From positions 806,001 through 870,000 of the forward strand of contig NZ_CP155620.1 of NCBI RefSeq assembly GCF_040008265.1: DNA of 64,000 nucleotides, read 5' to 3'. The stretch is from Campylobacter sp. CCS1377 (GTDB lineage Bacteria > Campylobacterota > Campylobacteria > Campylobacterales > Campylobacteraceae). Below the pieces are notes generated by a model. It was not told the origin of the DNA, ran no database searches, and was given only the letters and a program-made list of their open reading frames with translations. Each line of letters opens with the position of its first letter. Position 1 is the stretch's first letter. The translations under genes were made by a program, and so were the position numbers. Shown in pieces: positions 27,176-35,973 of this stretch.

Positions 27176-29254
27176 ATGATTGAGGAAATTTTAAAAGATA
27201 GTGATTATAAGCTAGATTTATTTAGTGAAAAAGCTATTGCTAAATTAGAAACTAAAATTATAACTAAAACAAACAAAAATAACCAAATTATATACTATAC
27301 TAATTGCCTTGTCCGCGACAAAGAAATTAAACTAACTCCAGAAGAAATCGTGCGCCAGCTTTATATTGATAAGCTTTTAAATGAATATAACTATCCAAAA
27401 GATATGATAAAAATTGAATTTGGTGTGCATTTTGGACGCGAAATAAAAAGAGCTGATATTGCGATAATGGATAAAATCCAAATCACAACCCCATATATCA
27501 TTATAGAAGTAAAAAAACCAAAGTTAAAAGATGGCAAAGAGCAATTAAAAAGTTATTGCAATGCTACGGGTGCAACTATGGCTGTGTGGTGCAATGGCAA
27601 AGAAATTAGCTATTATCATAGAAAAGATCCAAATTATTTTGAATCTATTCCAAATATTCCTATATCAAACCAGACATTACCAGATGTTTTGAAAGTAAAA
27701 TTTACTTTTGATGATTTGATTAAAGAAGATATTTTAAAAAATCAAAAGCGAAGTTTAAAGAATTTGGTCACAGAAATGGAAGATGAAGTTTTGGCAAATG
27801 CTGGAGTTGATGTCTTTGAAGAATGTTTTAAGCTTATATTTATAAAACTTTTTGATGAGCTAGAGGGTGCAAGAGATAGAGCAAAGAGCTTAGAATTTAG
27901 AAATTATGGAGAATCCGATTCTGAGCTTAAACAAAAAATAGAAAAACTCTTTGATAGAGCAAAGAAAAAATGGGAAGGTGTTTTTAACAATGATGAAAAA
28001 ATTAAACTTTCTCCTTCACATCTAAGTGTATGTGTATCATCATTGCAAAATGTAAAGTTATTTAACTCAAATTTAGAAGTGATTGATGATGCTTTTGAGT
28101 ATCTCGTGAATAAATCCTCAAAAGGTGAAAAAGGGCAATATTTTACTCCGCGTTATGTGATTGATATGTGTGTAAAAATGTTAAATCCAAAAAAATATGA
28201 AAGCATGATAGATACCGCAAGTGGAAGTTGTGGATTCCCGATACATACTTGTTTTTATGTGTGGCATTCAATTTATAAAGAAAGAGGTATAGAAGCAAGT
28301 CATCTTTTTACGGCTGAAGAAAAGATTCCTGAGTGTCAAGATTATGTAAAAGAAAAAGTTTTTGGTATAGATTTTGATGAAAAAAGTGTGCGTGTATCAA
28401 AAATGCTTAATCTAATTGCAGGTGATGGACATACAAATGTCTTGTATTTAAATTCCATTGACTTTGATAGATGGGATGAATGGGTAAAAGATGATGAAGA
28501 CTGGCAAGATGTGTATTTTGAAGGATTTAAGCGATTAAAAAATCTAAGAGCAGAAAAAAATCAAAATAGAGATTTTAGTTTTGATATTTTAATGGCAAAT
28601 CCACCTTTTGCAGGTGATATAAAAGAAAGCAGGATTCTAGCGAGATATGAACTAGGTAAAAAGGAAAATGGCAAAGCCCAAAGTAAAGTAGGAAGGGATA
28701 TTTTATTTATTGAACGCAATTTAGATATGTTGCGTCCTGGTGGCAGAATGGCTATTGTTTTACCACAAGGGCGTTTTAATAATTCAAGTGATAAATATAT
28801 AAGAGAATTTATCGCACAAAAGGCTAGAATTTTAGCAGTTGTTGGACTTCATGGAAATGTTTTTAAGCCACATACTGGGACAAAAACAAGTGTGCTATTT
28901 TTGCAAAAATGGGGAGGAGATGATGGCAAAGGTGGTGAATTATGTCCAAAGTGTGAGGATTATAATATCTTCTTTGCTACGATGAATGAGCCTAGCAAGG
29001 ATAATTCAGGTGAAAAGATTTATTACCCTCTTTTAGATTCTCATGATCATTTAGTTGTAAAGCATGATTTGTTTCATCCGCATTTAGAAGGTGATGAGCC
29101 TATAAAACAAAAAGACGAAACAAAAGAAGAGTTTGACAAAAGAATGCAAGAATATAAGCTAAATATAGAAAAATACAAAGACTTGCAAAAAGATGGTATA
29201 GCTGAAGCTTTTATAGAGTTTGCAAAGAGTGAAAATTTGAGTTTTTGGAGGTAA
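27176..29254 (+). CDS. BcgI-like nuclease-methylase subunit (type I R_N + N6-adenine methylase)
   Basis: A 692-residue protein with an N-terminal PD-(D/E)XK nuclease (RADIAIMD...YIIIEVKKPK, about 96-118), then an HsdM-type methylase: helical domain, KGEKGQYFTPRYVIDM, motif I MIDTASGSCGFP (about 344-355) and motif IV ILMANPPFAGD (about 470-480). There is no helicase motor and no recognition domain. The separate hsdS-like gene at 31020 supplies recognition, as in type IIB BcgI A and B subunits. AAAGG lies 5 nt before the ATG, 9 nt after dapE. The gap between the two subunit genes is filled by a DUF262 gene and a HEPN gene. Confidence 0.85.
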   Translation: MIEEILKDSDYKLDLFSEKAIAKLETKIITKTNKNNQIIYYTNCLVRDKEIKLTPEEIVRQLYIDKLLNEYNYPKDMIKIEFGVHFGREIKRADIAIMDKIQITTPYIIIEVKKPKLKDGKEQLKSYCNATGATMAVWCNGKEISYYHRKDPNYFESIPNIPISNQTLPDVLKVKFTFDDLIKEDILKNQKRSLKNLVTEMEDEVLANAGVDVFEECFKLIFIKLFDELEGARDRAKSLEFRNYGESDSELKQKIEKLFDRAKKKWEGVFNNDEKIKLSPSHLSVCVSSLQNVKLFNSNLEVIDDAFEYLVNKSSKGEKGQYFTPRYVIDMCVKMLNPKKYESMIDTASGSCGFPIHTCFYVWHSIYKERGIEASHLFTAEEKIPECQDYVKEKVFGIDFDEKSVRVSKMLNLIAGDGHTNVLYLNSIDFDRWDEWVKDDEDWQDVYFEGFKRLKNLRAEKNQNRDFSFDILMANPPFAGDIKESRILARYELGKKENGKAQSKVGRDILFIERNLDMLRPGGRMAIVLPQGRFNNSSDKYIREFIAQKARILAVVGLHGNVFKPHTGTKTSVLFLQKWGGDDGKGGELCPKCEDYNIFFATMNEPSKDNSGEKIYYPLLDSHDHLVVKHDLFHPHLEGDEPIKQKDETKEEFDKRMQEYKLNIEKYKDLQKDGIAEAFIEFAKSENLSFWR

Positions 29255-29256
29255 TA

Positions 29257-30318
29257 ATGGCAAGCAATAAATCAATATTAAGCCCAGATGAAATATCAAC
29301 TATATTAAAAGAAAAACAAAAAAGTATTAAATATGATACAAAAGATTGGTCTATAGAGTTGGTATTAAGCAAATTTCACAAACAGACAGAAAAAAATCAA
29401 ACTGAAATTAATATACCATTTTATCAAAGAGAATTTGTTTGGAAACTAGATCAGATATCTAAACTGATTGAAACAATTTTATTGGGATTGCCATTACCTT
29501 TGATTTTTCTAGAACAAACAGATGATGGGTTGCTTGAAGTAATTGATGGATCACAAAGAATAAGAGCTTTGGATAAATTTTTTAACAATGAACATAAATT
29601 AAATAGATTAGAAATTTTAAGTGATTTTAATGGTATGAAATTTGAGGATTTTCCACCTTCAATTCAGCGAAAAATGAGAGATAGTTCATTAAGAATTATT
29701 GTATTAGAATCCAATGAAGAAGAAAATGCTAAGGATATTGCAAATGAAATATTTGAACGCATTAATACGGCCGGGACAAAAGCTACAGCTATGGAAGCAA
29801 GAAAAGGATCAAATTATGGTAAATTTGTTGAATTTGTTTATAGTGAATGTTCTACTGAAGAATTTGAAAAGTTAGCTAAGCTCGGAAAAACAGCTTCTTT
29901 AAGGGGGTATCAACAAGAGCTTATTATTAAGTTTTTTGCTTATTATGATTTATATATTAAAAACAACAAAATAGAATTTAATGAAACTATAAATACCATA
30001 CTTGAAAACTATATGAAAGAAAAAAATGAGAGTTTTAGGGATGATGATAAAAACAAAGATGAACTTCTAACATTATTTAAAAATGTGATCAATATTATAG
30101 AAAAATGTAAGATTACAGAAAATGATTCTTACAAATTAAGAAAAAAAGATAAGCTTTTGCCAATCATGTTAGCAATTGCGATTTATATAAAGGATAATCC
30201 AAATTATGTTAATAAAACTTTCGATGTTTGGTCTCAAGAGTTTATGGACAATTCAAACAACGGTAGCCTAAAAACTCTTAATAGAAACATTCAGTTAATC
30301 TTAGGCAATTTAGGATAA
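29257..30318 (+). CDS. DUF262 family protein inserted in the restriction locus
   Basis: 353 residues. INIPFYQREFVWKLDQISKLIETILLGLPLPLIF and EVIDGSQRIRALDKFF are the DUF262 motifs (here DGSQR). FERINTAGTKATAMEARKG is the second conserved segment. No DUF1524 nuclease is present. The start is ATG 29257 because GGAGG at 29247-29251 is placed for it; the in-frame TTG 12 nt earlier is inside the Shine-Dalgarno. The HEPN gene follows after 7 nt. This short DUF262 plus HEPN pairing resembles the MAE_28990/MAE_18760 neighbourhoods of defence islands. Confidence 0.85.
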   Translation: MASNKSILSPDEISTILKEKQKSIKYDTKDWSIELVLSKFHKQTEKNQTEINIPFYQREFVWKLDQISKLIETILLGLPLPLIFLEQTDDGLLEVIDGSQRIRALDKFFNNEHKLNRLEILSDFNGMKFEDFPPSIQRKMRDSSLRIIVLESNEEENAKDIANEIFERINTAGTKATAMEARKGSNYGKFVEFVYSECSTEEFEKLAKLGKTASLRGYQQELIIKFFAYYDLYIKNNKIEFNETINTILENYMKEKNESFRDDDKNKDELLTLFKNVINIIEKCKITENDSYKLRKKDKLLPIMLAIAIYIKDNPNYVNKTFDVWSQEFMDNSNNGSLKTLNRNIQLILGNLG

Positions 30319-30325
30319 TAAAGCT

Positions 30326-31027
30326 ATGGAATCTTGGACAATATATAAAGAACAAAAAAGTTTTTTAAAAGATTTGTTAAGAGATATGGAAACGATGGAT
30401 AAAAGAAACAATAATGCTTTTTATAATAAATATGCACAATCAATAAAATCAAAGTTTGTAATTATGCTCTATACAATACTAGAAAGTGTTGTTGTTCAAA
30501 GTTTACAAGATATTTTTGATTATATTAAACAAAATAAAATTCGCTTTCATGATTTAAATGATAATATGAAAAAGATTTATTTCAAAGCAAAAATTAAAAA
30601 TAAAGAGAGACATTTCAATGCCATTGTTGCAGATAACTTAATTGAAGTAATAAAACAATTAAATAATGGTATAGTAGAAATTAATTTAAAAAAAGATTTC
30701 AATAACGAAAACCCATTTAACGCTGGCTCTTTAAATTATAAGAATATCAAAGATGACATTCTCGCGATGCTGATATCATCGGATAGTATTGATAGCAATA
30801 TCAATAAATTTAATAAATATTTTAGAATTAATATTCAAGAGATAATTAGGAAAAATACCGAAGATAGAAACAAACTTGCTCATGGAGAAAAAAGTTTTCA
30901 AGATTTTGGAAGCAATATAACTGTAGATGATTTAAAAAAAAGATATATCAGTATTATTATATTTTTGCATAAATATCTAAAAAGTATAGAATACTATATT
31001 ATTAACAAAGGCTACAAAAATGCTTAA
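30326..31027 (+). CDS. HEPN-domain protein (MAE_28990/MAE_18760-like), putative RNase
   Basis: 233 residues, helical. NTEDRNKLAHGEKSF contains R-N-K-L-A-H, the R-x4-H catalytic signature of HEPN ribonucleases. The N-terminal part (KFVIMLYTILESVVVQSLQDIFDYI) fits the first long helices of the MAE_28990 group. HEPN proteins of this type usually sit beside a DUF262 protein, as here. Together they may act as a toxin or abortive-infection module guarding the surrounding restriction system (inference). The last codons overlap the downstream specificity gene by 8 nt, so translation of the two is coupled. Confidence 0.8.
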   Translation: MESWTIYKEQKSFLKDLLRDMETMDKRNNNAFYNKYAQSIKSKFVIMLYTILESVVVQSLQDIFDYIKQNKIRFHDLNDNMKKIYFKAKIKNKERHFNAIVADNLIEVIKQLNNGIVEINLKKDFNNENPFNAGSLNYKNIKDDILAMLISSDSIDSNINKFNKYFRINIQEIIRKNTEDRNKLAHGEKSFQDFGSNITVDDLKKRYISIIIFLHKYLKSIEYYIINKGYKNA

Positions 31028-32462
31028 CCAGACTTTGCAGGAAAAATATCCACATTTAGAAATTAGCATATTAAAGCTTAGTGAAGTGCAAAAAGATAAT
31101 GAGAGCTTTAGAATCGATTCTGAACCATTTAAAAAATCAAATTTGTATATAAATACTAATTTTTCATATGAAAAATTATCAAATATTGCACTTATAAATC
31201 CTTCAAAATCTGAGATAAATAATTATTCAAAAAATACATTTGTTACTTTTTTGTCAATGCAAGATCTAGGTAGTGGTTTTATACACCATAGAGAACAAGG
31301 ATTGATTGTAGAATTTGAAAATGGATATACTTATTTTGTAGAAAATGATATTTTAATTGCCAAAATAACACCTTGCATGGAACATGGAAAATGTGCGATT
31401 GCTACGGATTTATACAATGGCATTGGTTTTGGTAGCACAGAATTCAATGTTTTTAGAATCCGAGATTCTAGATTTCTCACAGAATTTGTCTTTTGTTATC
31501 TAAATAGAGATTCTATAAGGAGGATAGCTGCTGATAATATGGTGGGCACTAGCGGAAGACAAAGAGTGCCGACATCGTTTTATGAGAAATTACTTATTCC
31601 CATTTTCCCTATGGAATTTCAAAAAGAAATTGAAAAAATGGTTAAAGATTCTCATAAAGCATTGGAAGAAAGCAAAGAGTTGTATAAAAAAGCGGAGGAA
31701 ATGTTATACCTTGAGCTAGGGCTTGATCCAAAAAATCCATTGCAAAGCTTGCTAAATTCCGTTAATCGTCCGCAAGATTTAACTAAAGAATCCATTCTCA
31801 ATGTTTCCATACGCACTCTAAAAGAATCTTTTCTAAAAACAGGGCGACTAGATTCTGAATATTATCAAGTAAAATATGAAGATATAGAGAATTTTATAAA
31901 ATCTTATTCAAATGGATATGATAGTTTTTCAAATATTATAAATAATAAAGATACAAATTTTATCCCTAAAAGCAATGAAAATTACAAATATATAGAACTT
32001 GCAAATATAGGTAATAATGGAAATATTAGTGAGCCAATGAGTGATTTAGGAAAAAATTTACCTACAAGAGCAAGAAGAATAGTAAGCAATGGAGATGTAA
32101 TTATTTCAAGTATCGAGGGTAGCCTATCAAGCTGTGCTTTGATTACTCAAGAATTTGACAAGCATTTAGTCTCAACAGGGTTTTTTGTATTAAATTCAAA
32201 ATTATTAAATAGTGAAACTTTGCTTGTAATGTTTAAAAGTCAAATATTTCAAGAATATTTAAAGAAATTTCCAAGCGGAACAATACTTTGCGCTATAAAC
32301 AAAGAAGAGTTGTCTAAAATTTTTATCCCTAAAATAGATCCTATAACTCAAGAAAAAATTGCAAAATATATACAAGAAAGTTTTAATTTAAGGAAAAAAT
32401 CTAAACAATTGTTAGATAATGCAAAAATTAAAGTAGAAGAGCAAATACAAGGAAAAGTATGA
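31020..32462 (+). CDS. Specificity subunit (HsdS/BcgI-B-like)
   Basis: 480 residues with two target-recognition domains separated by helical spacers. The first has ENDILIAKITPCMEHGKCAIA and GIGFGSTEFNVFR, and ends RVPTSFYEKLLIPIFPMEFQKEIEK. The second, from about 270, has YIELANIGNNGNISEP and SNGDVIISSIEGSLSS. It should direct the nuclease-methylase encoded at 27176. The first domain is clearly related to the second recognition domain of the type IIG enzyme at 24150-24600. The TGA stop overlaps the thiS ATG (ATGA), tying the thiamine genes to this locus. Confidence 0.87.
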   Translation: MLNQTLQEKYPHLEISILKLSEVQKDNESFRIDSEPFKKSNLYINTNFSYEKLSNIALINPSKSEINNYSKNTFVTFLSMQDLGSGFIHHREQGLIVEFENGYTYFVENDILIAKITPCMEHGKCAIATDLYNGIGFGSTEFNVFRIRDSRFLTEFVFCYLNRDSIRRIAADNMVGTSGRQRVPTSFYEKLLIPIFPMEFQKEIEKMVKDSHKALEESKELYKKAEEMLYLELGLDPKNPLQSLLNSVNRPQDLTKESILNVSIRTLKESFLKTGRLDSEYYQVKYEDIENFIKSYSNGYDSFSNIINNKDTNFIPKSNENYKYIELANIGNNGNISEPMSDLGKNLPTRARRIVSNGDVIISSIEGSLSSCALITQEFDKHLVSTGFFVLNSKLLNSETLLVMFKSQIFQEYLKKFPSGTILCAINKEELSKIFIPKIDPITQEKIAKYIQESFNLRKKSKQLLDNAKIKVEEQIQGKV

Positions 32463-32650
32463 TTATTAACGGAGAAAAATTTGAGCTCAAAGAGCTTAAA
32501 TTTATGGATTTTATCAAAGAAAAGGGTTTTAAAATCGAACTTATCGCCTTAGAATTAAATGGAGAGATTATACCTAAAAGTGAATTTGAAAATTTGATTT
32601 TAAAAGAAAACGATAAAGCAGAAATCGTGAGTTTTGTAGGGGGTGGTTGA
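32459..32650 (+). CDS. thiS: Sulfur carrier protein ThiS
   Basis: A 63-residue ubiquitin-fold carrier ending SFVGGG. The terminal Gly-Gly is adenylated by ThiF and then made a thiocarboxylate that gives sulfur to the thiazole ring. The start ATG lies within the stop of the upstream specificity gene. The stop overlaps the thiF start. The family normally ends with GG; a third G is present here. Confidence 0.92.
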   Translation: MIINGEKFELKELKFMDFIKEKGFKIELIALELNGEIIPKSEFENLILKENDKAEIVSFVGGG

Positions 32651-33450
32651 TGAGAATTAAATTCAATGGTAAAGAACTAGATACAGAATTTAGCACTAGT
32701 TTGGATTTTTTCAAAAGTGTAAGTAAAAATGATAATGATGTATGGATAGTCAATGGTTTTGCAACAAAGGAAAAAATAGAATTAAGCGAAAATGATGAGC
32801 TTTTTTGCATAGAAAGAAATACCTTGCCTCCAAAAGATGCTTTAGATGCGATGATGAGGGCAAGACACACTCCAAAACTTCATGATAAGCTTAAAAATGG
32901 GCGTGTGGCGGTTTGTGGTTTGGGTGGGCTTGGCTCACATATAGCGATAAATTTAGCAAGAAGTGGTGTGGGGTATTTAAAGCTGATTGATTTTGATGTG
33001 GTTGAGCCTAGCAATCTTAACCGCCAAGCTTACCGCGTAAGTGATTTGGGAAAATTTAAAACCGAGGCTTTAAAAGAGCAAATCAGTGAAATAAATCCTT
33101 ATATTAAAACTGAAATTTGCACTTTAAAAATCGATGAAGAGAATTTGCCCGATTTGTTTAAAGATATGGATATAGTTTGCGAGGCTTTTGATGGTGCGCT
33201 TGCAAAGGCTATGATAGCGCAAAATTTTCATAGATTTTATAAAGATACTACTTTAATCTGTGCTTCAGGGCTTGCAGGATATGGCGATAGTAATAGCATA
33301 CAAACAAGAAAAATCGCTAAAAATTTCTATGTATGTGGGGATTTGGTAAATGGTGCTAAAGTGGGAAATGGACTTATGGCACCGCGTGTAAATATTTGCG
33401 CTGGACATCAAAGCAATCTTGTCTTAGAGCTTTTGGCAAATAAGGAGTAA
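32650..33450 (+). CDS. thiF: Sulfur carrier protein ThiS adenylyltransferase ThiF (with N-terminal ThiS-like domain)
   Basis: 266 residues from the ATG at 32650, which overlaps the thiS TGA. Residues 1-60 look like a second ubiquitin-fold domain (MRIKFNGKELDTEFST...LFCIERNT) lacking the GG tail. Residues about 80-266 are the E1-type adenylating domain: VCGLGGLGSHIAINLARSGVGYLKLIDFDVVEPSNLNRQ. This is the epsilonproteobacterial ThiF type. I see no CxxC zinc pairs in the C-terminal part. Confidence 0.9.
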   Translation: MRIKFNGKELDTEFSTSLDFFKSVSKNDNDVWIVNGFATKEKIELSENDELFCIERNTLPPKDALDAMMRARHTPKLHDKLKNGRVAVCGLGGLGSHIAINLARSGVGYLKLIDFDVVEPSNLNRQAYRVSDLGKFKTEALKEQISEINPYIKTEICTLKIDEENLPDLFKDMDIVCEAFDGALAKAMIAQNFHRFYKDTTLICASGLAGYGDSNSIQTRKIAKNFYVCGDLVNGAKVGNGLMAPRVNICAGHQSNLVLELLANKE

Positions 33451-33453
33451 AAA

Positions 33454-34230
33454 ATGCAAGAAAATTTAAAAAATGATAGCTTAAAAATAGGAAAATATGA
33501 ATTTAAATCAAGATTTATTTTAGGATCAGGAAAGTATTCTTTAGAGCTTATAAAATCAGCCATAGAAGAAGCCAAAGCAGAAATCATCACGCTGGCTTTG
33601 CGCCGTGCAAATACGGGTGAGATTGCTAATATACTTGATTATATCCCTAAAAATATAACCCTCTTGCCTAATACTTCCGGAGCTAGAAATGCAGATGAAG
33701 CCTTACGCATTGCTAGGCTTTCAAGGGAGCTTGGTTGTGGTGAGCTTATAAAGATAGAAGTTATAGGCGATAGCAAATATTTGCTACCGGATAATTATGA
33801 GACAATTAAGGCTTGCGAGCTTTTAGCAAAAGATGGATTTACACCTTTGCCTTATATGCATGCTGATCTTTATGCAGCTAGAGCTATGCGTGATGCTGGA
33901 GCAGCAGCTATTATGCCTTTAGCAGCACCCATTGGGAGCAATAAAGGTTTGTGTGCTAAGGAGTTTATACAAATTTTGCTTAATGAGATTGATTTACCTA
34001 TCATTGTAGATGCAGGTATTGGAAACCCTGCACAAGCTTGCGAGGCTATGCAAATGGGAGTAAGTGCAGTGATGGCAAATACAGCTATAGCTGAAGCAAA
34101 AGACATTGCTTTAATGGCTAAGGCATTTTCTTTGGCAATTAAGGCTGGCAGAGCAGGGTATTTAGCGGGTTTAGCAAGTGTTGGCGAAGCTAAGGCTAGT
34201 TCTCCGCTTACTGGCTTTTTAAGGGATTAA
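33454..34230 (+). CDS. thiG: Thiazole synthase
   Basis: A 258-residue TIM barrel that builds the thiazole phosphate from DXP, dehydroglycine and ThiS thiocarboxylate. Conserved segments are FILGSGKYSLELIKSAIEEAKAEIITLALRRAN, LPNTSGARNADEALRIARL, and the phosphate site MPLAAPIGSNKGL and DAGIGNPAQACEAMQMG. GGAG precedes the ATG. It is followed 2 nt later by thiH, the radical-SAM source of dehydroglycine, with which ThiG forms a complex. Confidence 0.95.
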   Translation: MQENLKNDSLKIGKYEFKSRFILGSGKYSLELIKSAIEEAKAEIITLALRRANTGEIANILDYIPKNITLLPNTSGARNADEALRIARLSRELGCGELIKIEVIGDSKYLLPDNYETIKACELLAKDGFTPLPYMHADLYAARAMRDAGAAAIMPLAAPIGSNKGLCAKEFIQILLNEIDLPIIVDAGIGNPAQACEAMQMGVSAVMANTAIAEAKDIALMAKAFSLAIKAGRAGYLAGLASVGEAKASSPLTGFLRD

Positions 34231-34232
34231 GT

Positions 34233-35378
34233 ATGCAAGATTATATGCAGTATTTACCCCATATGCAAGAGATAAAAAGTGATATTTTGACTAAAGTTTT
34301 AAATGAAGCTCAAAATTATGATGAGAGTAAGTTTGATGTTAAAGATGTTAAAAATGCTTTAAATTCCGCGCATTTAAGTATAGAAAATTTAAAAGCTTTG
34401 CTTTCAAGTGCAGCAGAAGAATTTATTGAAGAAATAGCTTTTAAATCAGCCCAAATGAAGCGAAAATATTTTGGAAATTCCATTTCGCTTTTTACTCCGC
34501 TTTATTTGTCAAATTATTGTAATTCTAAATGCGTATATTGTGGTTTTCAAAAAGGAAATAAAATTGCAAGAGCAAAGCTTGATGAGAGTGAAATTCATGA
34601 GGAAATGAAAGCAATCGCTAAAAGTGGTTTGCAAGAAATTTTAATGCTAACGGGCGAAGGCAGGGAATTTGCAAGTGTGGAATATATCGCTAAAGCTTGC
34701 AAGATAGCTAGGGAATATTTTAAGGTTGTAGGCGTTGAAATTTATCCTATGAATGAAGATGAGTATAGGATTTTGCATAAAAATGGTTGTGATTATGTGA
34801 CGATTTTTCAAGAAACTTATAATCCTTTAAAATATTCTAAAATCCATTTAGGTGGAGAAAAACGCATTTTTCCTTATCGTTTTAACGCTCAAGAAAGAGC
34901 ATTAAGAGCAGGGATGCGTGGAGTAGCATTTGGGGCACTTTTAGGCATTGATGATTTTAGAAAAGATGCGCTTGCTACCGCACTTCACGCATATTTTTTA
35001 CAACAAAATTATGCGCACGCTGAAATTTCAATTTCAGTACCTCGTTTAAGACCGATTATTAATAATGCTAAAATCAACCCAAAAGATGTGAGCGAAAAAC
35101 GCCTTTTACAAGTACTTTGTGCTTATAGGCTTTTTTTGCCTTTTGCTGGTATTACTATTTCAAGTCGCGAAAGGATAGGCTTTAGAGATGAGGTTATAAA
35201 GCTTGGAGCGACTAAAATGAGCGCGGGAGTGAGCGTGGGTATAGGTGAGCATAAAGGCGAGAAAAAAGGCGATGAGCAATTTGAAATTTCAGATGATAGA
35301 AGCGTAGAGGAAATTTTAACTATGCTTAAAAGATCAAATTTACAAGCTGTAATGAGTGACAGTATCTATGTGGGATAA
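34233..35378 (+). CDS. thiH: 2-iminoacetate synthase (tyrosine lyase)
   Basis: A 381-residue radical-SAM enzyme. The 4Fe-4S cluster site CNSKCVYCGFQ (CxxxCxxC) lies at about residue 96. It splits tyrosine into p-cresol and dehydroglycine for the thiazole ring; this anaerobic route replaces ThiO. The C-terminal part with RLRPIINNAKINPKDVSEKRLLQ is typical of ThiH/BATS proteins. Its 3' end overlaps thiE. Confidence 0.95.
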   Translation: MQDYMQYLPHMQEIKSDILTKVLNEAQNYDESKFDVKDVKNALNSAHLSIENLKALLSSAAEEFIEEIAFKSAQMKRKYFGNSISLFTPLYLSNYCNSKCVYCGFQKGNKIARAKLDESEIHEEMKAIAKSGLQEILMLTGEGREFASVEYIAKACKIAREYFKVVGVEIYPMNEDEYRILHKNGCDYVTIFQETYNPLKYSKIHLGGEKRIFPYRFNAQERALRAGMRGVAFGALLGIDDFRKDALATALHAYFLQQNYAHAEISISVPRLRPIINNAKINPKDVSEKRLLQVLCAYRLFLPFAGITISSRERIGFRDEVIKLGATKMSAGVSVGIGEHKGEKKGDEQFEISDDRSVEEILTMLKRSNLQAVMSDSIYVG

Positions 35379-35973
35379 AAAAATTATTGCTATAAGCGAT
35401 AGAAAATGTGTTCAAAAGGATTTTTTAAAACAGATCGAAAAGCTTGCAAAGGCCAGAGTAGATGCTATCGTTTTAAGGGAAAAAGATTTGAGCGAATTTG
35501 AGTATTTTGATTTAGCAAAAGAAGTTTTGGCCATTTGTGCAAAACATAAAACAACTTGTTTTTTGCATTTTTTTGATAGAGAGTGTTTAAAGCTTGGACA
35601 CCGCTTTTTTCATGCGCCGCTAGATCTTTTAAGAAAAGATCCAAAGCTTAGCAAATATTTTCATGTAATAGGCACTTCAGTGCATAGCAAAGAAGAGCTT
35701 TTAGAGGCAATGAATTATGGGGTAAATTACGCTTTTGTGGGGCATATTTTTGAGAGTTCTTGTAAAGTAAATTTAGCTCCCAAGGGGCTTGATTTTTTAA
35801 AGTCTTTACTAGAATTTAGCAAAATTCCCCTTTATGCTATAGGTGGGATAAATGCGCAAAATATCGAAAAATTTAAAGATTTGAATGTAGCAGGTGTTTG
35901 TATGCGTGAAATTTTAATGCGCGAAATTGATCTTAAAAATTACCTTTTAGAGTGTAGACAAAACTTGCAATGA
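35368..35973 (+). CDS. thiE: Thiamine phosphate synthase / TenI-like
   Basis: A short ThiE-type TIM barrel of 201 residues. It has IAISDRK, VDAIVLREKDLSEFEYFDLAKEVLAIC, an HVIGTSVHSKEEL segment and YAIGGINAQNIEKF. The ThiE signature lysine-arginine positions are only partly kept, so it could be a TenI-type thiazole tautomerase; operon context fits either. The start is ambiguous between ATG 35368 (chosen) and GTG 35356. It overlaps thiH, and the AraC gene overlaps its end by 4 nt. Confidence 0.8.
   Translation: MWDKKIIAISDRKCVQKDFLKQIEKLAKARVDAIVLREKDLSEFEYFDLAKEVLAICAKHKTTCFLHFFDRECLKLGHRFFHAPLDLLRKDPKLSKYFHVIGTSVHSKEELLEAMNYGVNYAFVGHIFESSCKVNLAPKGLDFLKSLLEFSKIPLYAIGGINAQNIEKFKDLNVAGVCMREILMREIDLKNYLLECRQNLQ

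Noticed and set aside
32300-32460. TPP riboswitch before the thiamine genes
   Set aside because: The region is the 3' coding part of the specificity gene, and no THI-box (CUGAGA...ACCUGA...GGNUAAUNCC) pattern is visible.
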